The position numbers were made by a program, and so were the translations under genes. A stretch of 52,138 bases of DNA from Acephala macrosclerotiorum (taxonomy: Eukaryota; Ascomycota; Leotiomycetes; Helotiales; Mollisiaceae). The stretch lies in contig MU119538.1 in the NCBI GenBank assembly GCA_014904845.1, positions 1 to 52,138 of the forward strand. Direction: 5' to 3'. The notes beneath the pieces are model-generated. The model was given only the letters and a program-made list of their open reading frames with translations. It made no database searches and had not been told where the DNA came from. Shown here piece by piece: positions 33,065-43,579 of this stretch (its first letter is position 1; the number at the start of each line of letters is the position of its first letter).

Positions 33065-33982
33065 GTGGTTATTTACCTCAGTCGTGATTAGGCGGCGCCG
33101 GTTAGGAAACAATGGAATGAGATTGTCCCTGTGCGGAAATCCGAAAGGTGGTGGAAGTTTAGACAATACCGAGTGTGATGGAAATGATGTAGATTAAAAG
33201 CGCGCGGCGTAAAGGAGAAATGAATCGATCAATATCGCAGGTCGTTACAGTTGCTGTGCGACAGAAAGACGTGACGAGACGGTTGCTTCAGCATAGGTGG
33301 GATGAAGTCTATTGGCGGAGCTGATCGAGTAGAACACCTGACTCATCGTTGAAACAACCTTGGATGGGTGTCTGATCTTTTTGCTTGCAAAGATGTTGAT
33401 GATGCTATTCGAGGGGAGAAATTTGTGGGATGCGCGACTTTGGAACTGGTGGTGGTGGGGACTTGAAGTGGCATGTGATTCGCCCCAGCAATCCGACACT
33501 GACCGATACGACCCTGGCGCGTTAGGCGTTCAGGCTTCAATGCGTTCAAAATCCCTTCAGGTTTCGCAAGTTCTAGAAATTTGACTATTTGTCTTGTGAC
33601 CAAATCATTGCTTCAAGAGTGTCCAGAATTGCATAACATACTATGCGCCTACTACGACGGGTCGCGAAGCTTTCAAGCTTGGAGCTAGGTTGGGGGTAGT
33701 TAGGGGGCTTTAAAATATGCGCATGTGACTTGACAATAAAGACATGTCCGCTCCAATCGATAATGGGTCTTCTAAACATCATCTTCAATTTCAGTTCAAT
33801 AACAACCATACTCGTTCAGGATGTCTTCTAGGCGGGAATCCTGTTTGTTTCTTCTCATCATGTAACATTTGAAATACAGTAAGATCTCCGCAATTCCTTT
33901 CTGATCACACACTCTTATCGATACTTGTCATTTGCTGAGAGTCTGCAGCTCGCTGACCACGACAATCAACGGCTGAAGCTAT

Positions 33983-35370
33983 TTATCTCATGCCCTCCTC
34001 GGAGATGGTGGTCGCTCGATCAAGCATTAGCTTGTATATCGTACAGACAGCTTCAACTCTCTGTGCTGTATCGAAAATGTCGACCGGCCCGTAACGGTGA
34101 ACCACTGGCGAGTCTCTAGTAGATCGTGGCAATCTTGTCTGGAGTCGGTGAAGGTACTTATTCGATACTCGGCAGGTTGAGATAGAAAATTCCATATTAT
34201 GGGCGGTGAGGAGAAACACCTGGAAAGCCGATTAGTACGATGAGAAATGGGAGGGGATTCTGACGCCCTGACATCATAATAATTCGAAACAATCTCAGAC
34301 TTCATTGCGTTAGCTCTCCCAAGCAAGTGGGCGACCTCTTGCGCGAACTTCTCCTCTTTCGTCATTTGCAGTTTCAATCGCTTGCTCTATACGATGCCAT
34401 GAATTAGTTATTGTGCTCAAGGAAGCTATGATATACGTGCCTCGAAATCAAGGATGGGGAACTTCTTTCCAGCCTGTTCAAGTCGCAAGATTAAATCTGG
34501 GGTGGTCTTCGCAAAATCACCACAAATGGGGACTGTTAGAGTGTCTGCGTCGTATCCAGCCGTAAATTTGTAACCGTTGGAGTCCTTATGTTCTCTGCAG
34601 ATTCTCACCAAGAGACTGCGAATGACAGAACTGACATCAATCTCAGGACGGTCACCATCGGATCTCTCGCTTTCAGATGCCGAATTATCAGCCTCAGAAG
34701 CTTGGAATGTCGAATCTGATTGGCTAGAAGTAAGTCCCCAGTCGTGAGGTACCGAAGTGGTCACTTGTTTCAGTGTCAACGGCGTGGTCTGTCTTCCTGG
34801 AAGACTTGGGCTAGGAGTGGAGGGGGAGGATTGTCGTCGCCTCTTGGGCGCATGTGCAGGAGATATATCCTGATCATCTTCATAGTTCCCTGGACTTCGA
34901 GTTATTACGGCAGGAAAAGGAGCCTTCGAGGGTGTGCTTCGACTCGAGATTGGAGCAGACCTTTTTGTGTTTCCAACCGACCAGGGACTTGAGGACGGTG
35001 CGATTGAGGACGATGGTAGCTTGGTGTTTGAACGGGTGGCTAGTTTCCGCGGAGTATGTTGTCGTGCTTTGATTTGCGGTAGCATATCTGCAAGGTCGTC
35101 GTAGAATTGCTTATACCCTATAGGCAAATTGTCATCTCCCCATTCAGTCTCTTCAATTCCGAACCCGATTCTTAGCCTATCGATCACGTTTGAGCTCTCG
35201 GTACTAATGTCGCGTCCGCAACGTAGATCAGCGAAGTCGTGGACTTGGGGCTCAAGAGGGAAGGCTAGGTTCTCCAGCTGCGCTATACCCCATTTCGAGC
35301 CACTGGGAAATTCTGGGCTTTCCGGCGTGGGCGTGAGAGGTGAATCTTGAGATGTTTGCGCCAGAGCCAT
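33983..35370 (-). CDS. Candidate PD-(D/E)xK nuclease-like protein
   Basis: Exons 34441-35370, 34273-34386 and 33983-34219 give 426 residues. Residues 1-280 are Ser/Pro-rich and disordered, with a basic cluster (APKRRRQSS). Residues about 265-345 look globular: ICGDFAKTTPDLILRLEQ, then FPILDFE|SKRLKLQMTKEE. The spacing P291-D292 ... E310-x-K312 matches the PD-(D/E)xK core of restriction-like nucleases, which is why I suggest nuclease ancestry. The first intron (34387-34440) has a GC donor (GCACGT) and falls between E310 and S311. Without splicing the frame ends in ARIS-stop. The C-terminus (FLLTAHNMEFSISTCR; VDIFDTAQRVEAVCTIYKLM) is helical. Activity is unproven. The start at 35370 is preferred over upstream Mets because it follows the 5' leader. 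Confidence 0.6.
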
Positions 35371-35680
35371 GTTGGAGGATGTGCAGAGATCGCGCCGCAG
35401 GTCAACTGGAGGATATTCCAAGAAAGGAACCGTGGACGTGGACGCAACATTCTTTTTAAACAGGCACCAGCCGCGGGATGGTTGGAAGTGTTCCATTCTT
35501 GGCGCTGAGGCTGCAAGATTTTTAGCCGGTTGCTGCATCAACAAGGATATCGCGTTCCAAATATTCCCGCCTCACAATACGTTTTCAACATCCCCCACCT
35601 TCCTCATTATCGAATCAACATCACGTCATCCTCCCACAATCTCACCAGCATCGAAACAAATCACCAACCTTGGCACAATT
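35371..35680. promoter_or_regulatory. Divergent promoter region
   Basis: About 310 bp separate the start of the minus-strand nuclease-like gene (35370) from the plus-strand start at 35681. The plus-side leader is C/A/T-rich (tcaccagcatcgaaac), typical of fungal 5' leaders. There is no clear TATA. The two genes may be co-regulated, which is inference from layout only. Confidence 0.4.
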
Positions 35681-36316
35681 ATGTGGCCATCGCGCGCAGA
35701 GCTCACGAAACTCATGGGGATGGACGACTCGCAATGGGAGTCTGCTTCTTACCTCGAGGACTTGCTCGAAATGCTTCATCAACAACGCGAAGAGAACGTC
35801 AACTCAAAACGTGGTGCCTATGTATTTGCAGCACGATCGATGTATCGCTGGGCATTCCGTGTGACAAGCGGCCCATCGTATGATTCGAAGCGGAAGTGCC
35901 TATGGTATCTTGGGCAGAAGGTTGGCTACCAAGCCCTAGTTCCTCAGTCAATCGCTAACAAATTGCCGCAGGGACCAGAAGAACCCGAAGACAATAAACT
36001 CGACGTCCGACGCACATACCACATAACACAGAAGGGGCGATATCTCTCCGTTTACGCGAATCCAAAAGGATTGCCTTCAAAAAGGATTATGAGATTCGAT
36101 ATGCTTCATCCTGGTCATCGTCAGGCCTTTCTCAATGTGCGACATTTAGCTGTAGAGCGATGTCCTCCAGGCCAACATGCCGCGCCGGCGAAACACAGAG
36201 ACTTGCTTCGTGTGCAGACTTCGTCCCGCCACCTGCCCAGGTGTCGAAGTACCCAACAGTCAATAATTGTAGGGACTGAAGGGAAGCCACGTTCCAGGCG
36301 GCATAGCGCAAGGTGA
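35681..36316 (+). CDS. Hypothetical protein, about 211 residues
   Basis: ATG 35681 (MWPSRAELTKLMGMDDSQW) begins a 211-residue frame. The first 150 residues look like real coding sequence (MLHQQREENVNSKRGAYVFA; RRTYHITQKGRYLSVYANPK). After about FLNVRHLAVE the composition becomes basic and disordered (RHLPRCRSTQQ; RSRRHSAR), so a splice donor may be missed and the true C-terminus may differ. I do not recognise the family. It is divergent from the nuclease-like gene. Confidence 0.55.
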   Translation: MWPSRAELTKLMGMDDSQWESASYLEDLLEMLHQQREENVNSKRGAYVFAARSMYRWAFRVTSGPSYDSKRKCLWYLGQKVGYQALVPQSIANKLPQGPEEPEDNKLDVRRTYHITQKGRYLSVYANPKGLPSKRIMRFDMLHPGHRQAFLNVRHLAVERCPPGQHAAPAKHRDLLRVQTSSRHLPRCRSTQQSIIVGTEGKPRSRRHSAR

Positions 36317-36636
36317 CGAGGAGAACATGGATAACCGGGACGAAAGGTGGAGGACCATACAATCAACAGCTGGATGGCGTGCAATAAAGCCCAAATGGGT
36401 GGCAATATCAGGGAGATAGAGAAGATTATGGAGGGACACGAACTCTGAGATCATTAGGAACAGTCCATCAATGAGTTCTCAAGGGAGCAAAACAGGCTAC
36501 CAAAAAAGCTACGTGGGCGGAAAGTGTGGATTATTCGCGAATTATCTCGATGTAACTTGCCTCATCTGCTCCAGAACTCTTCAAGTGCCACACACCTTGG
36601 CATATCTGATTATCAACCAACATCTTTCCCCTATTT

Positions 36637-37104
36637 ATGATTGGAATCTGTAACCTTCCGTTCTTCTTTCTTGACTTTGGGGTCAGAATGGTTCACATGC
36701 TGTTAATGTCATGGGCAGCTGAGCAGGAACGGAATTTGGCTGCGGAAACGAGCGGGGCAGCTACAAAGCTGTTGGATTGCGGAGTGGAGCATCATGATGT
36801 ACGGCCACCGAACGTGATATGGAATCCCGAGATCAGAAATGTGGTGCTGGTAGACTTCGAGCGTTCAGAGATTTTGAAGCAGTTGGCAGTTCTTCAAGAG
36901 ACATCGCCTAACCGGAAGCGGAAGCGCCTTCACCTCGACCCTAAGGCGTCCTGTCGAAGTCTTTCTGACGGACTTTTCATAATCCCAGCAAGTGCTTCGA
37001 TTGGAGCGATCCATATGTTTAGGTACCTCTCTCCTAGGGTAAATAAGTTCACCCCTGAGGGTTTTAGACTGAGCCTCAAACTAGGGCTTGGGCAAATCAG
37101 ATAG
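36637..37104 (+). pseudogene. C-terminal fragment of a protein-kinase-like fold
   Basis: GVEHHDVRPPNVIWNP has the kinase catalytic-loop pattern H-x-D...N and is followed by NVVLVDFERSEI, the position of the DFG-type metal-binding Asp. The N-lobe, the Lys-containing strand and the glycine loop are all missing; upstream residues are low quality and the first Met is arbitrary. The tail (NRKRKRLHLDPK) is basic. The frame runs into a MITE at 37026. I interpret it as the remnant of a fungal kinase-like gene. Confidence 0.7.
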
Positions 37105-37184
37105 CCGAATTTTGTACTTTTGTATGTGGAAAGTGCTAGAAGTATCAACCCTCAGGGGTGAACTTATTTACCCTAGGAGAGAGG
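37026..37184. mobile_element. MITE with about 38-bp terminal inverted repeats and TA target duplication
   Basis: Both ends read inward CCTCTCTCCTAGGGTAAATA and match for about 38 bp (left 37026-37063, right 37147-37184), flanked by TA (37024-37025, 37185-37186). The 80-bp interior is non-coding. The termini differ from the elements at 4.2 and 39.8 kb, so this is a second family. It sits at the end of the kinase-like fragment. Confidence 0.85.
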
Positions 37185-37695
37185 TAGTCTACAGAAATTC
37201 AACTAATAAATGGCCCCACGGTAACGATCACCTTTGCTCACTTTTCTACGCCCATGTCTTGTAGTAATGTGATATATCCTCCTCGCTATCATTGATCAGC
37301 ACTGCTTCTTCGGCCCGCATCCATTTGCAGGATGGCAGCTGGAAATGACGTATTGTGACCGTTGCGCACCATCCACTTACACTCTTGGAAGGTCTGAAGA
37401 GGAGGTCTAATCGAAACCCTGCTCCTGCTGCAGCCTTTTCTAGATGCGGCGAAAGTGACGTGAGTCACCGACGCAGCCTTCTGGAGGTAGCGCAAGAAGG
37501 GCCGAGCCGAGTAGTCATGGTGATTGACAGGTAGGCTGCACTCGAATCTTGGCATCCAAGGGCTACGCTTATGCTCACTCCCTCTAATTACCCAACCAAT
37601 CAGAGGACGTTCATCACCGACTTTGTGAGTCACTAAATGAATTTCCAAAGAACGCTCGCTGCCTGTAAACGCCGTGTTTGGTGGCAGGATTCCCA

Positions 37696-37703
37696 TATAT
37701 AAG
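37696..37703 (+). promoter_or_regulatory. TATA box of the zinc-ribbon microgene
   Basis: TATATAAG about 97 bp before ATG 37800, followed by a pyrimidine/A-rich leader; it is well placed for a core promoter. Confidence 0.55.
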
Positions 37704-37799
37704 GTTCCAGTCCATTACTTCTACAGAAACCCTGCCACCTTCCAAACTTCTCCCGATCACGTTGCAGACTTAAAATACACAATAAACCCACTGGTCATC

Positions 37800-37892
37800 A
37801 TGCCTTCCACCATTAGCCCTTGCAAGAATTGTGGCACCGAGGTATCCAGCACGCAAACTGAATGCCCTTCCTGTGGCCAGAATCCTCATTAG
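37800..37892 (+). CDS. 30-residue zinc-ribbon microprotein
   Basis: ATG 37800 encodes MPSTISPCKNCGTEV ... CPSCGQNPH and stops at 37892. Two CxxCG knuckles (C8/C11 and C22/C25) form a complete zinc-ribbon-type site in 30 residues. A TATA box and a clean leader support expression. A GTAACC donor-like word directly follows the stop, so an intron in the 3' UTR is possible. The size excludes other domains; it may act as a small metal-binding adaptor. No homologue can be named from memory. Confidence 0.6.
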   Translation: MPSTISPCKNCGTEVSSTQTECPSCGQNPH

Positions 37893-38256
37893 GTAACCTA
37901 ATACAATCAATTCCCGTTGCCATGACTTACACTTAGTCAGGCAGTTTTGTCTTGGTTCTTCGCCAATAAAGTCGTTACGGGCTGCAGCACCCGTCCAGTG
38001 AAGGCTGACAGGAGAAGACGTATCTGGATAAGTCGTGGGGCAAGTTTGGTTCTGACTCGATTTCTCTTGGGAAGTTGATGTTTGTCTGTCTCTTTTTGAT
38101 GCTCATCGGCGGGCTCGAATCGATGGTATGTGAAGGGTGGATATCGAAGTCAATTGTACGTTCATTTTGAACAAATCACTATTAGCGTACAATCAACTTG
38201 GTTCTCCGTATCCTCTTTCCCGGTCGCGGTTGAAAGCGAAATGGAACTGTGCTGTC

Positions 38257-39085
38257 CTAGTTTAATCTATCAAGATCTTTCTTGGATGGCCATTCAATAA
38301 GGTTCGGTTGACCACCAGACCAGGTGCAGCCTAAACATGCGACATGTTACTGAAATGCAGCATTAACCTATGAAAATGACCTTACCTGTGCGCTGACGTG
38401 AATTGAGAAATTCCAGCAGCCTAGGCGTGTCGTCGATCTCCCCTTGTATAGCAGCAGAAGGACCAAGCCTTGTGTAAAAGGGTGCCTCGAAGAAGTCAGG
38501 GTAAAAGCCAGAGTACTCCCAATCTATGATTGCATTGATCTTGAGCGTGTCTGGGTTGACAATAATGTTCTGTTGGGAAAGATCGTTGTGGCAGAAGACA
38601 TATTCATCTGTGTCGGACGGCTGCAATGCCCAATCATCGTTATCTGTGCTCAAGGCCACTCGGTATGGGGGAATCACTATCCCAGAGGGTCCGCCGATAT
38701 TTCTGGATTTCAAGTTTCGCAGGGTTGTGAGGTGTTCATTGATTTCTTCGAAGACCGTTGTCTTTTGTTCTTCCGGGAGTTCTGACATGCTCACGCCCTG
38801 GATATATTCCGTAATAAGATAGTACGCCTGGTCGTCCTCGAAATCGCAGTACACAGTTGGGACTGGAATGTTGGTCATTTCGTGAATATATCGTAACGAG
38901 GCCGCTTCATTCAAAAGTCTCTCCTTCCCTACACGTGGAACATGAAGTCCACGATACCCGGTCCTGAATTCCCTCGGCCGGAGGCTTCTCTTTATAAACA
39001 CATCGCCACGATGATAGTATTTTCTCTCGAAAGTCACCGCAAAGCATCCCTCCTCCTTGACCGGCTTGTTTAAGTCTGGGACCAT
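38257..39085 (-). CDS. Aminoglycoside-phosphotransferase (APH) family kinase-like protein
   Basis: Exons 38386-39085 and 38257-38330 (55-nt intron GTAAGG...TTAG) give 257 residues. Key residues: K32 (VFIKRS) as ATP-binding lysine, E60 (LLNEAASLRYI), hinge LITEYIQG, catalytic loop FCHNDLSQQNIIV (H166-N-D168, N173) and metal-binding D188 in AIIDWEYSG. These are the signatures of APH/choline-kinase-like phosphotransferases, common in filamentous fungi and mostly of unknown substrate; a drug-resistance role should not be assumed. The protein is cytosolic, with no signal peptide. The upstream 0.4 kb resembles the upstream of the gene at 31999-32810. Confidence 0.85.
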
Positions 39086-39089
39086 CGTG

Positions 39090-39540
39090 TAATAGGTGTC
39101 GTTAAGAGCTTGCCCGACGAAAGGTGGGGGGGGATGTGAGTATGAAGAACGTAACTATCGTGTACGTAATATCAGTAGCTGTATGAACTGTATGCTTGAC
39201 GAAGAGGCTAATCCTGTACTCACCTTGGTCAGGAAGAGTGGTTGTGTTGGCTATGAGGCTGCCTATTTACGCAAAGGGTCGAAGGTGGAGTTGAGTCTTC
39301 TGAGTCAGAGGTACTCTCCTGCGTCTTTGATAGAATATGCGAAGTGCGACGTGTGCAATGAGGTAGGGTAACGGTGCGTGGTGCAAAGGAGAAATGAATC
39401 TAATGAAATATTTCGCTGGGTAGAATGCTAATGTACGACGGAAAATAGGGTGAAATGGCTGCCCCTCATTGTAGGGTGGGATGACGTTTATTTGCGGAGC
39501 AGGGTCGGGCGGAACAACTGACGGCCGCTAAGGGAAAAGT
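39090..39540. repeat. Upstream region shared with 32940-33330
   Basis: 'gagtatgaagaacg', 'caaaggagaaatgaatc' and 'gggtgggatgacgtttat' align in order with 'gagtatgaggagcg', 'taaaggagaaatgaatc' and 'ggtgggatgaagtctat' at 32970-33310. Both lie upstream of minus-strand genes with unrelated products. Confidence 0.6.
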
Positions 39541-39792
39541 GTGGTCATGTGATCGGATAATCATTTTGCCGGGAATTTACGGGCTGAGGGTGAGGCGTTT
39601 AAAGTAATAGCCACTCGGCGCATACAGGTCACAATGACCATAATCACGACTCATAACATAACATATTATAGCAACTTATGCAGCATTGCGTTTGGTCAGC
39701 GAAGAAATTTACCAACAACAAACTGATGAGGTTGGAAGTTGTGTGGTATGTTATTGACAAGTAGCCGTACTACGTGATGTGATATCGCGGTA

Positions 39793-40014
39793 CGGAAGGG
39801 GGTTTTCATAATTCGTGCAACAGACAGGGTTCTGGGATTCCTTGTAAACTACAACTAATTTGTGTATTTTCAAAAGGAAAATTTTAAAGAATTAAAGTGC
39901 TGGATTTTAGCTACATTCTTGTAGCAATTTGATATATTTTGAGCTAGAAATGGTAGAGATTACAAGGAATCGCACACCCCTGTCTGTTGCACGAATTATG
40001 AAAACCCCCTTCCG
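39793..40014. mobile_element. MITE with long terminal inverted repeats and TA target duplication
   Basis: Ends read inward CGGAAGGGGGTTTTCATAAT and are identical for 37 bp, then remain similar to about 57 bp (GATTCCTTGTAA). TA flanks at 39791-39792 and 40015-40016. The AT-rich 222-bp interior is non-coding. The terminal CGRAAGGGGGTT is shared with the element at 4207-4388. Confidence 0.85.
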
Positions 40015-40019
40015 TACAA

Positions 40020-40932
40020 TGTGAGATAAAATGTGGAGTTGGCGAATTTTTTGTCGCAAAAGAGGGAAATTTTGTTCAATTGCAAAAGTTCCCAGATTGC
40101 GCCGGAAGATGGCATTTGCCGTGTCCGGTCTATGATTAAATAGGATTAGTGAAAGTGCGAAGAGAACGCCTCTGACTCCATCTTCACGGTCCAAATATTC
40201 CTCCGGTCGTGCGGAGCATGATCCGAATAGGCTGCAAAAAGCTGAACAAAATGAAGGTATTCAAATACTACGAGCTGGAGGTTAACTATTTTATTTCTTA
40301 TTTCGAAGTGAAGGAATAACAACCACTTATCGGAGGTGCCTCTACCTAGTCTTATGGGAAATAAGTCAAAGTAGAGGACAATTTTGGTATTTGAAATCGC
40401 ACTTTGGTTGTCAAAGGTCCTAGAATTTTTGTCCGGTGTTCACCGTTCATCATCTTTTAGGGTGCTCGATTCAAAAGGCGGGGCGTCTCACGTGATCACT
40501 AGAGAAGCGACATTCTACCCCACCAAAAAATGAGGTTATCGCGAGACGTCAGCGGTCGATTTTTTGGCCAGCAAATCTCAATCCCCGGGCTTCCTGTACC
40601 CAGCTACGAATGCCAGCCGCAGTATTCCCGCAGCTGAAAGCTCCAGCCTCCAAAGGTAGATAAGTTATTTTGTTTAATCAACAGCCCTACGCTTTCCAGC
40701 TGCAGACTGCCTGGGCAATGACGAACCTAGGTAGAAATCGTTGCCCTCAGCATGCTTGTGGCTTCAGATAACACTATATATGGTCAAGGGCTGATAGGAT
40801 CGCGCAGATCGGGACATCATCGCATACGATCTGCGATCTCACAACTCGCATCAAGCCTCGAACCATCCCTCCGGCAGCGTACGCGTTCTCCGATCTCCGA
40901 ATAGACCTTTGCGGCCTAGTTAGGTAGAAGAA
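40020..40932. other. Stretch without a supported gene
   Basis: No coding frame with plausible splicing. The last 100 bp form the leader of the gene at 40933. Confidence 0.55.
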
Positions 40933-41384
40933 ATGGCCTCGTGTGAGCCTAGTCAGCTGCAAGGAGTCACTAGCATTTTACAAGATCTCGATACATGGCT
41001 TCAAACTGCAGAATTCAAAATGGAGGCGAAAGGCGACATAGGCAGATGTGTAGCAGCAGACAGGCGGACCAAACTTGACAGCCTGTTCGAGGCATTAGGT
41101 ATTCGGTCAAAGGTGCAGTGCTCTTATTGCAATCTGGAATTATGCTAACAAGCTAGATCGATTCCAAGGAGTATGGATTTTCAGTACTGCGAATACCTGG
41201 ACCGCAAATCGCTCGCGTCTACGTCCAACAAGGTGTGTGGGCGGACTTGATACCGATCAGAGTTATCAGCGGTAACCCAAGTTCTTCTGGGCGGCAGCTG
41301 CTCCCAGGTTGGAAGACTCACATAACGGGGGCGGTCGATGTCAACCCTGCCTTGGATCTTCTCGTCATTACTCCTGCTGGTTGA
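40933..41384 (+). CDS. Two-exon gene, 135 residues, unknown function
   Basis: Exon 1 40933-41112 (MASCEPSQLQGVTSILQDLD...LFEALGIRSK) and exon 2 41157-41384 (IDSKEYGFSVLRIPGPQIAR...LDLLVITPAG) join in phase over a 44-nt intron (GTGCAG...GCTAACAAGCTAG). The N-terminal half is helical; the second half looks like a beta-rich sheet. The end at ITPAG followed by a stop may be natural or a truncation, because the last strand is hydrophobic. It is convergent with the minus-strand gene ending near 41386-41851. I do not recognise the family. Confidence 0.65.
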
Positions 41385-41850
41385 GCTAACGTGAAGGGGA
41401 TGCTTCGGTTTCGAAAGAGGTGAACATCGTGAGGTCATAGCCCGTCAGAGTGTTATATGAATCGTTCAATAATGTAAAGTTCATCAGGTCGTAGCCAGCA
41501 AAAGTCGGTTGTGTTGGTTCAATCCATCCGCTTGGGTCCATTACCCGTGATGCCAGCTCGGAGTTAGATTCAGCACCATTGCCATTCACTGTTCCGAACT
41601 CAGTCCTCATCAGCCACATGAAAAGACTGCGGACTTACCTTGATCGGCAACCAAGGCCCCTTGGATGTCCTTCCCGGTTTCATGTATCGTAGAATGCTGC
41701 TGTGCCTCTTGAGCTAAAATTGATCAGATGTATATTCCTCAAACATAGATCGTGGGCCAAGTTACCAGCTACAGCTATCAACATGTCCATTCCTGAGCTG
41801 TGTTGCTCGCGACCTAGTGGCTTGAGTCAATTCGGGCCTAAATGTGCTTT

Positions 41851-43440
41851 CTAGGAACATATACCATTGCTCAAACTCGTCCCAGTGTCCCCCACTCTCG
41901 GAGGTGAGAACTCTTCAGTTAGACAATCTTGGGACCCTGTGAGCGTCGGCTGAGCTGCAATTCGATCTGTGATTTCTGTACTTTGACGCCCGCCTCTATC
42001 GGCTTCTTCTGTTTGATGGGAGAAGTCCGACCGAACCAGGTCATGTCGGTGGGGAAAGCCTATCGCATTATCCTCATCTTGGTTACGGTTTTCAGAGTGA
42101 AGACGGGATTCAATCTCTTGGGACTCCTGGTGATCGACCGACCTTGCATGCTCTCTTGGGTGCCTCGCAAGGAGTGAGTCTGTAAATCGAGCATTACTGA
42201 TGATTCCATCGGCATCCTGGTAGTCGCCTGGGGTAGTGGTCATCCGCCTCTTGGTACTGGGCACATCGAAGTTTCGTTTTCTTTTGCTCGTGCTAGATGC
42301 TGAGATTTCTTCACGGGCGAGGTCGCGGAGATTGACGTATTGGTGGCACAATTTTGTTGTTCTTTCTGTATCATACTCTGTGCTGTATCCTAGAATGGAG
42401 CAGATTTCCGTCGGCCTACATGAATTAGCAAGCAAACAATCATAATCGGAGATCAGCCATACTTTAAGCCATCCCCAACCAAAACTTTGATGAATGTGGG
42501 AATGAACAACGGCGTCCAGTTGGAACCTTCTTCTGCTTCCTGCACTTCTTCCACTTCTTGCGAGCAATCCGGGATCAATGGGCATTTCTTCATTTTCAAG
42601 AAACGTGCGGCGACGTGTGCCGTTGAATTGGAGTTGTTAGCGGCAAGCAGACTGTACTGCGAAATAGAAACACCATCTACGAGAGGTAAGCTCACAGTCC
42701 CCGATAGCGGTGCTAGCGTACGTACGATCGAAGAACCACTCAGTGGCATTACCCTCCAGTGCGGTGTCCAACTCTACAATTCTGTGGTTTGCCCAAACGG
42801 CGCCCTTGCGAAGGCGCTTGAGATTCGTGTCCTTGGAATCGCTCACACATATCCGCATCGTCTCATTGATTGTGCTTATGGGATAACCAAGCGCCTCCAG
42901 AACAGCACAGAGAGAGACAAACACGAGCTCCCGGAAAGCGTGCAATTTGAGAACAAATGCTGTATTGCCCTGAGACGCTTTTGTCGCTCGGGCGTATGCC
43001 TGTGCCGATGCGATTACCCCATCAGCCTTTGGGTTTGTGATTTGTCGGTCATATATCTGTGCCGGAACCTGCGCTGGAACTCCACAAATTTCTGCGATGA
43101 CAGAAGCATTCTCATCGATCTCGCTCGATTTGAGCTGCTTTATCCATGCAGTCCATTGCGTGGTAAATTGCACCTTCTCGAGCAATTGATCTGCGGCCTT
43201 TCGCCACTTTGGATTGCTGTTGGGCGGCTTTGAAATTTTGGCATGCTGAGGGTCGTACGGGACGATTTCAAGTCCAGGGCTGGCCAGTCCGTCGTTACCA
43301 TTAGGATCATCACTGGCTTCATCAACTGGCGGTGACACAGGAGTAACAAGGGAGCAGCATTGGTGATGCTGCTCAAAGTATTTGACCTTTTCCTCTAGGA
43401 TTTTGATGTGGGCTAGTAAGGCTTTAATATCATGAGGCAT
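41851..43440 (-). CDS. Coiled-coil, disordered-tail hypothetical protein (family also seen as a decayed copy at 47-48 kb)
   Basis: Exons 42726-43440, 42463-42676 and 41851-42415 join in phase to 497 residues. The first donor GTACGT at 42725 is preferred over GTGAGC because it restores frame to VSISQYSLLAANNS. The N-terminus is a coiled coil (ALLAHIKILEEKVKYFEQHH). The middle (KWRKAADQLLEKVQFTTQW; KLHAFRELVFVSLCAVLEAL) is helical. PTEICSILGYSTEYD parallels RLAEIYAILGYSKTAQ in the 47-48 kb pseudogene. The tail is charged and basic (STSKRKRNFDVPSTKRRMTT). A further 3' exon (FGTVNGNGAESNSELASRVM, 41619-41386) may belong to this gene through a donor near 41866. The function is unknown; a nuclear location is suggested by the basic clusters. 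Confidence 0.65.
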
Positions 43441-43523
43441 TGTTCGAGGCGGTGATGAAGGTGTTCGTGTGGTGTGCAGCTCTCCAGTGCGAAATCGAAG
43501 TTCCCGTGCATGATCAGAAAAGG

Positions 43524-43579
43524 AGCGCTACACCCAAATTGGAAGAAAACCGGTTTTCTTCCAATTTGGGTGTAGCGCT
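43524..43579. repeat. Perfect 56-bp spacerless palindrome
   Basis: The 28-bp left arm (from AGCGCTACACCC) is the exact reverse complement of the right arm, with the centre at AAAACC|GGTTTT (43551/43552). It lies in the 475-bp divergent intergenic region between the minus gene starting at 43440 and the plus gene starting at 43915. Confidence 0.9.

Noticed and set aside
37289..37696. 135-codon minus-strand frame
   Set aside because: Overlaps the TATA region of the zinc-ribbon microgene and shows no protein-like pattern or splice sites.
38257..39085. Antibiotic-resistance gene
   Set aside because: The APH-like kinase fold is abundant in filamentous fungi with unknown substrates; nothing here indicates drug modification.
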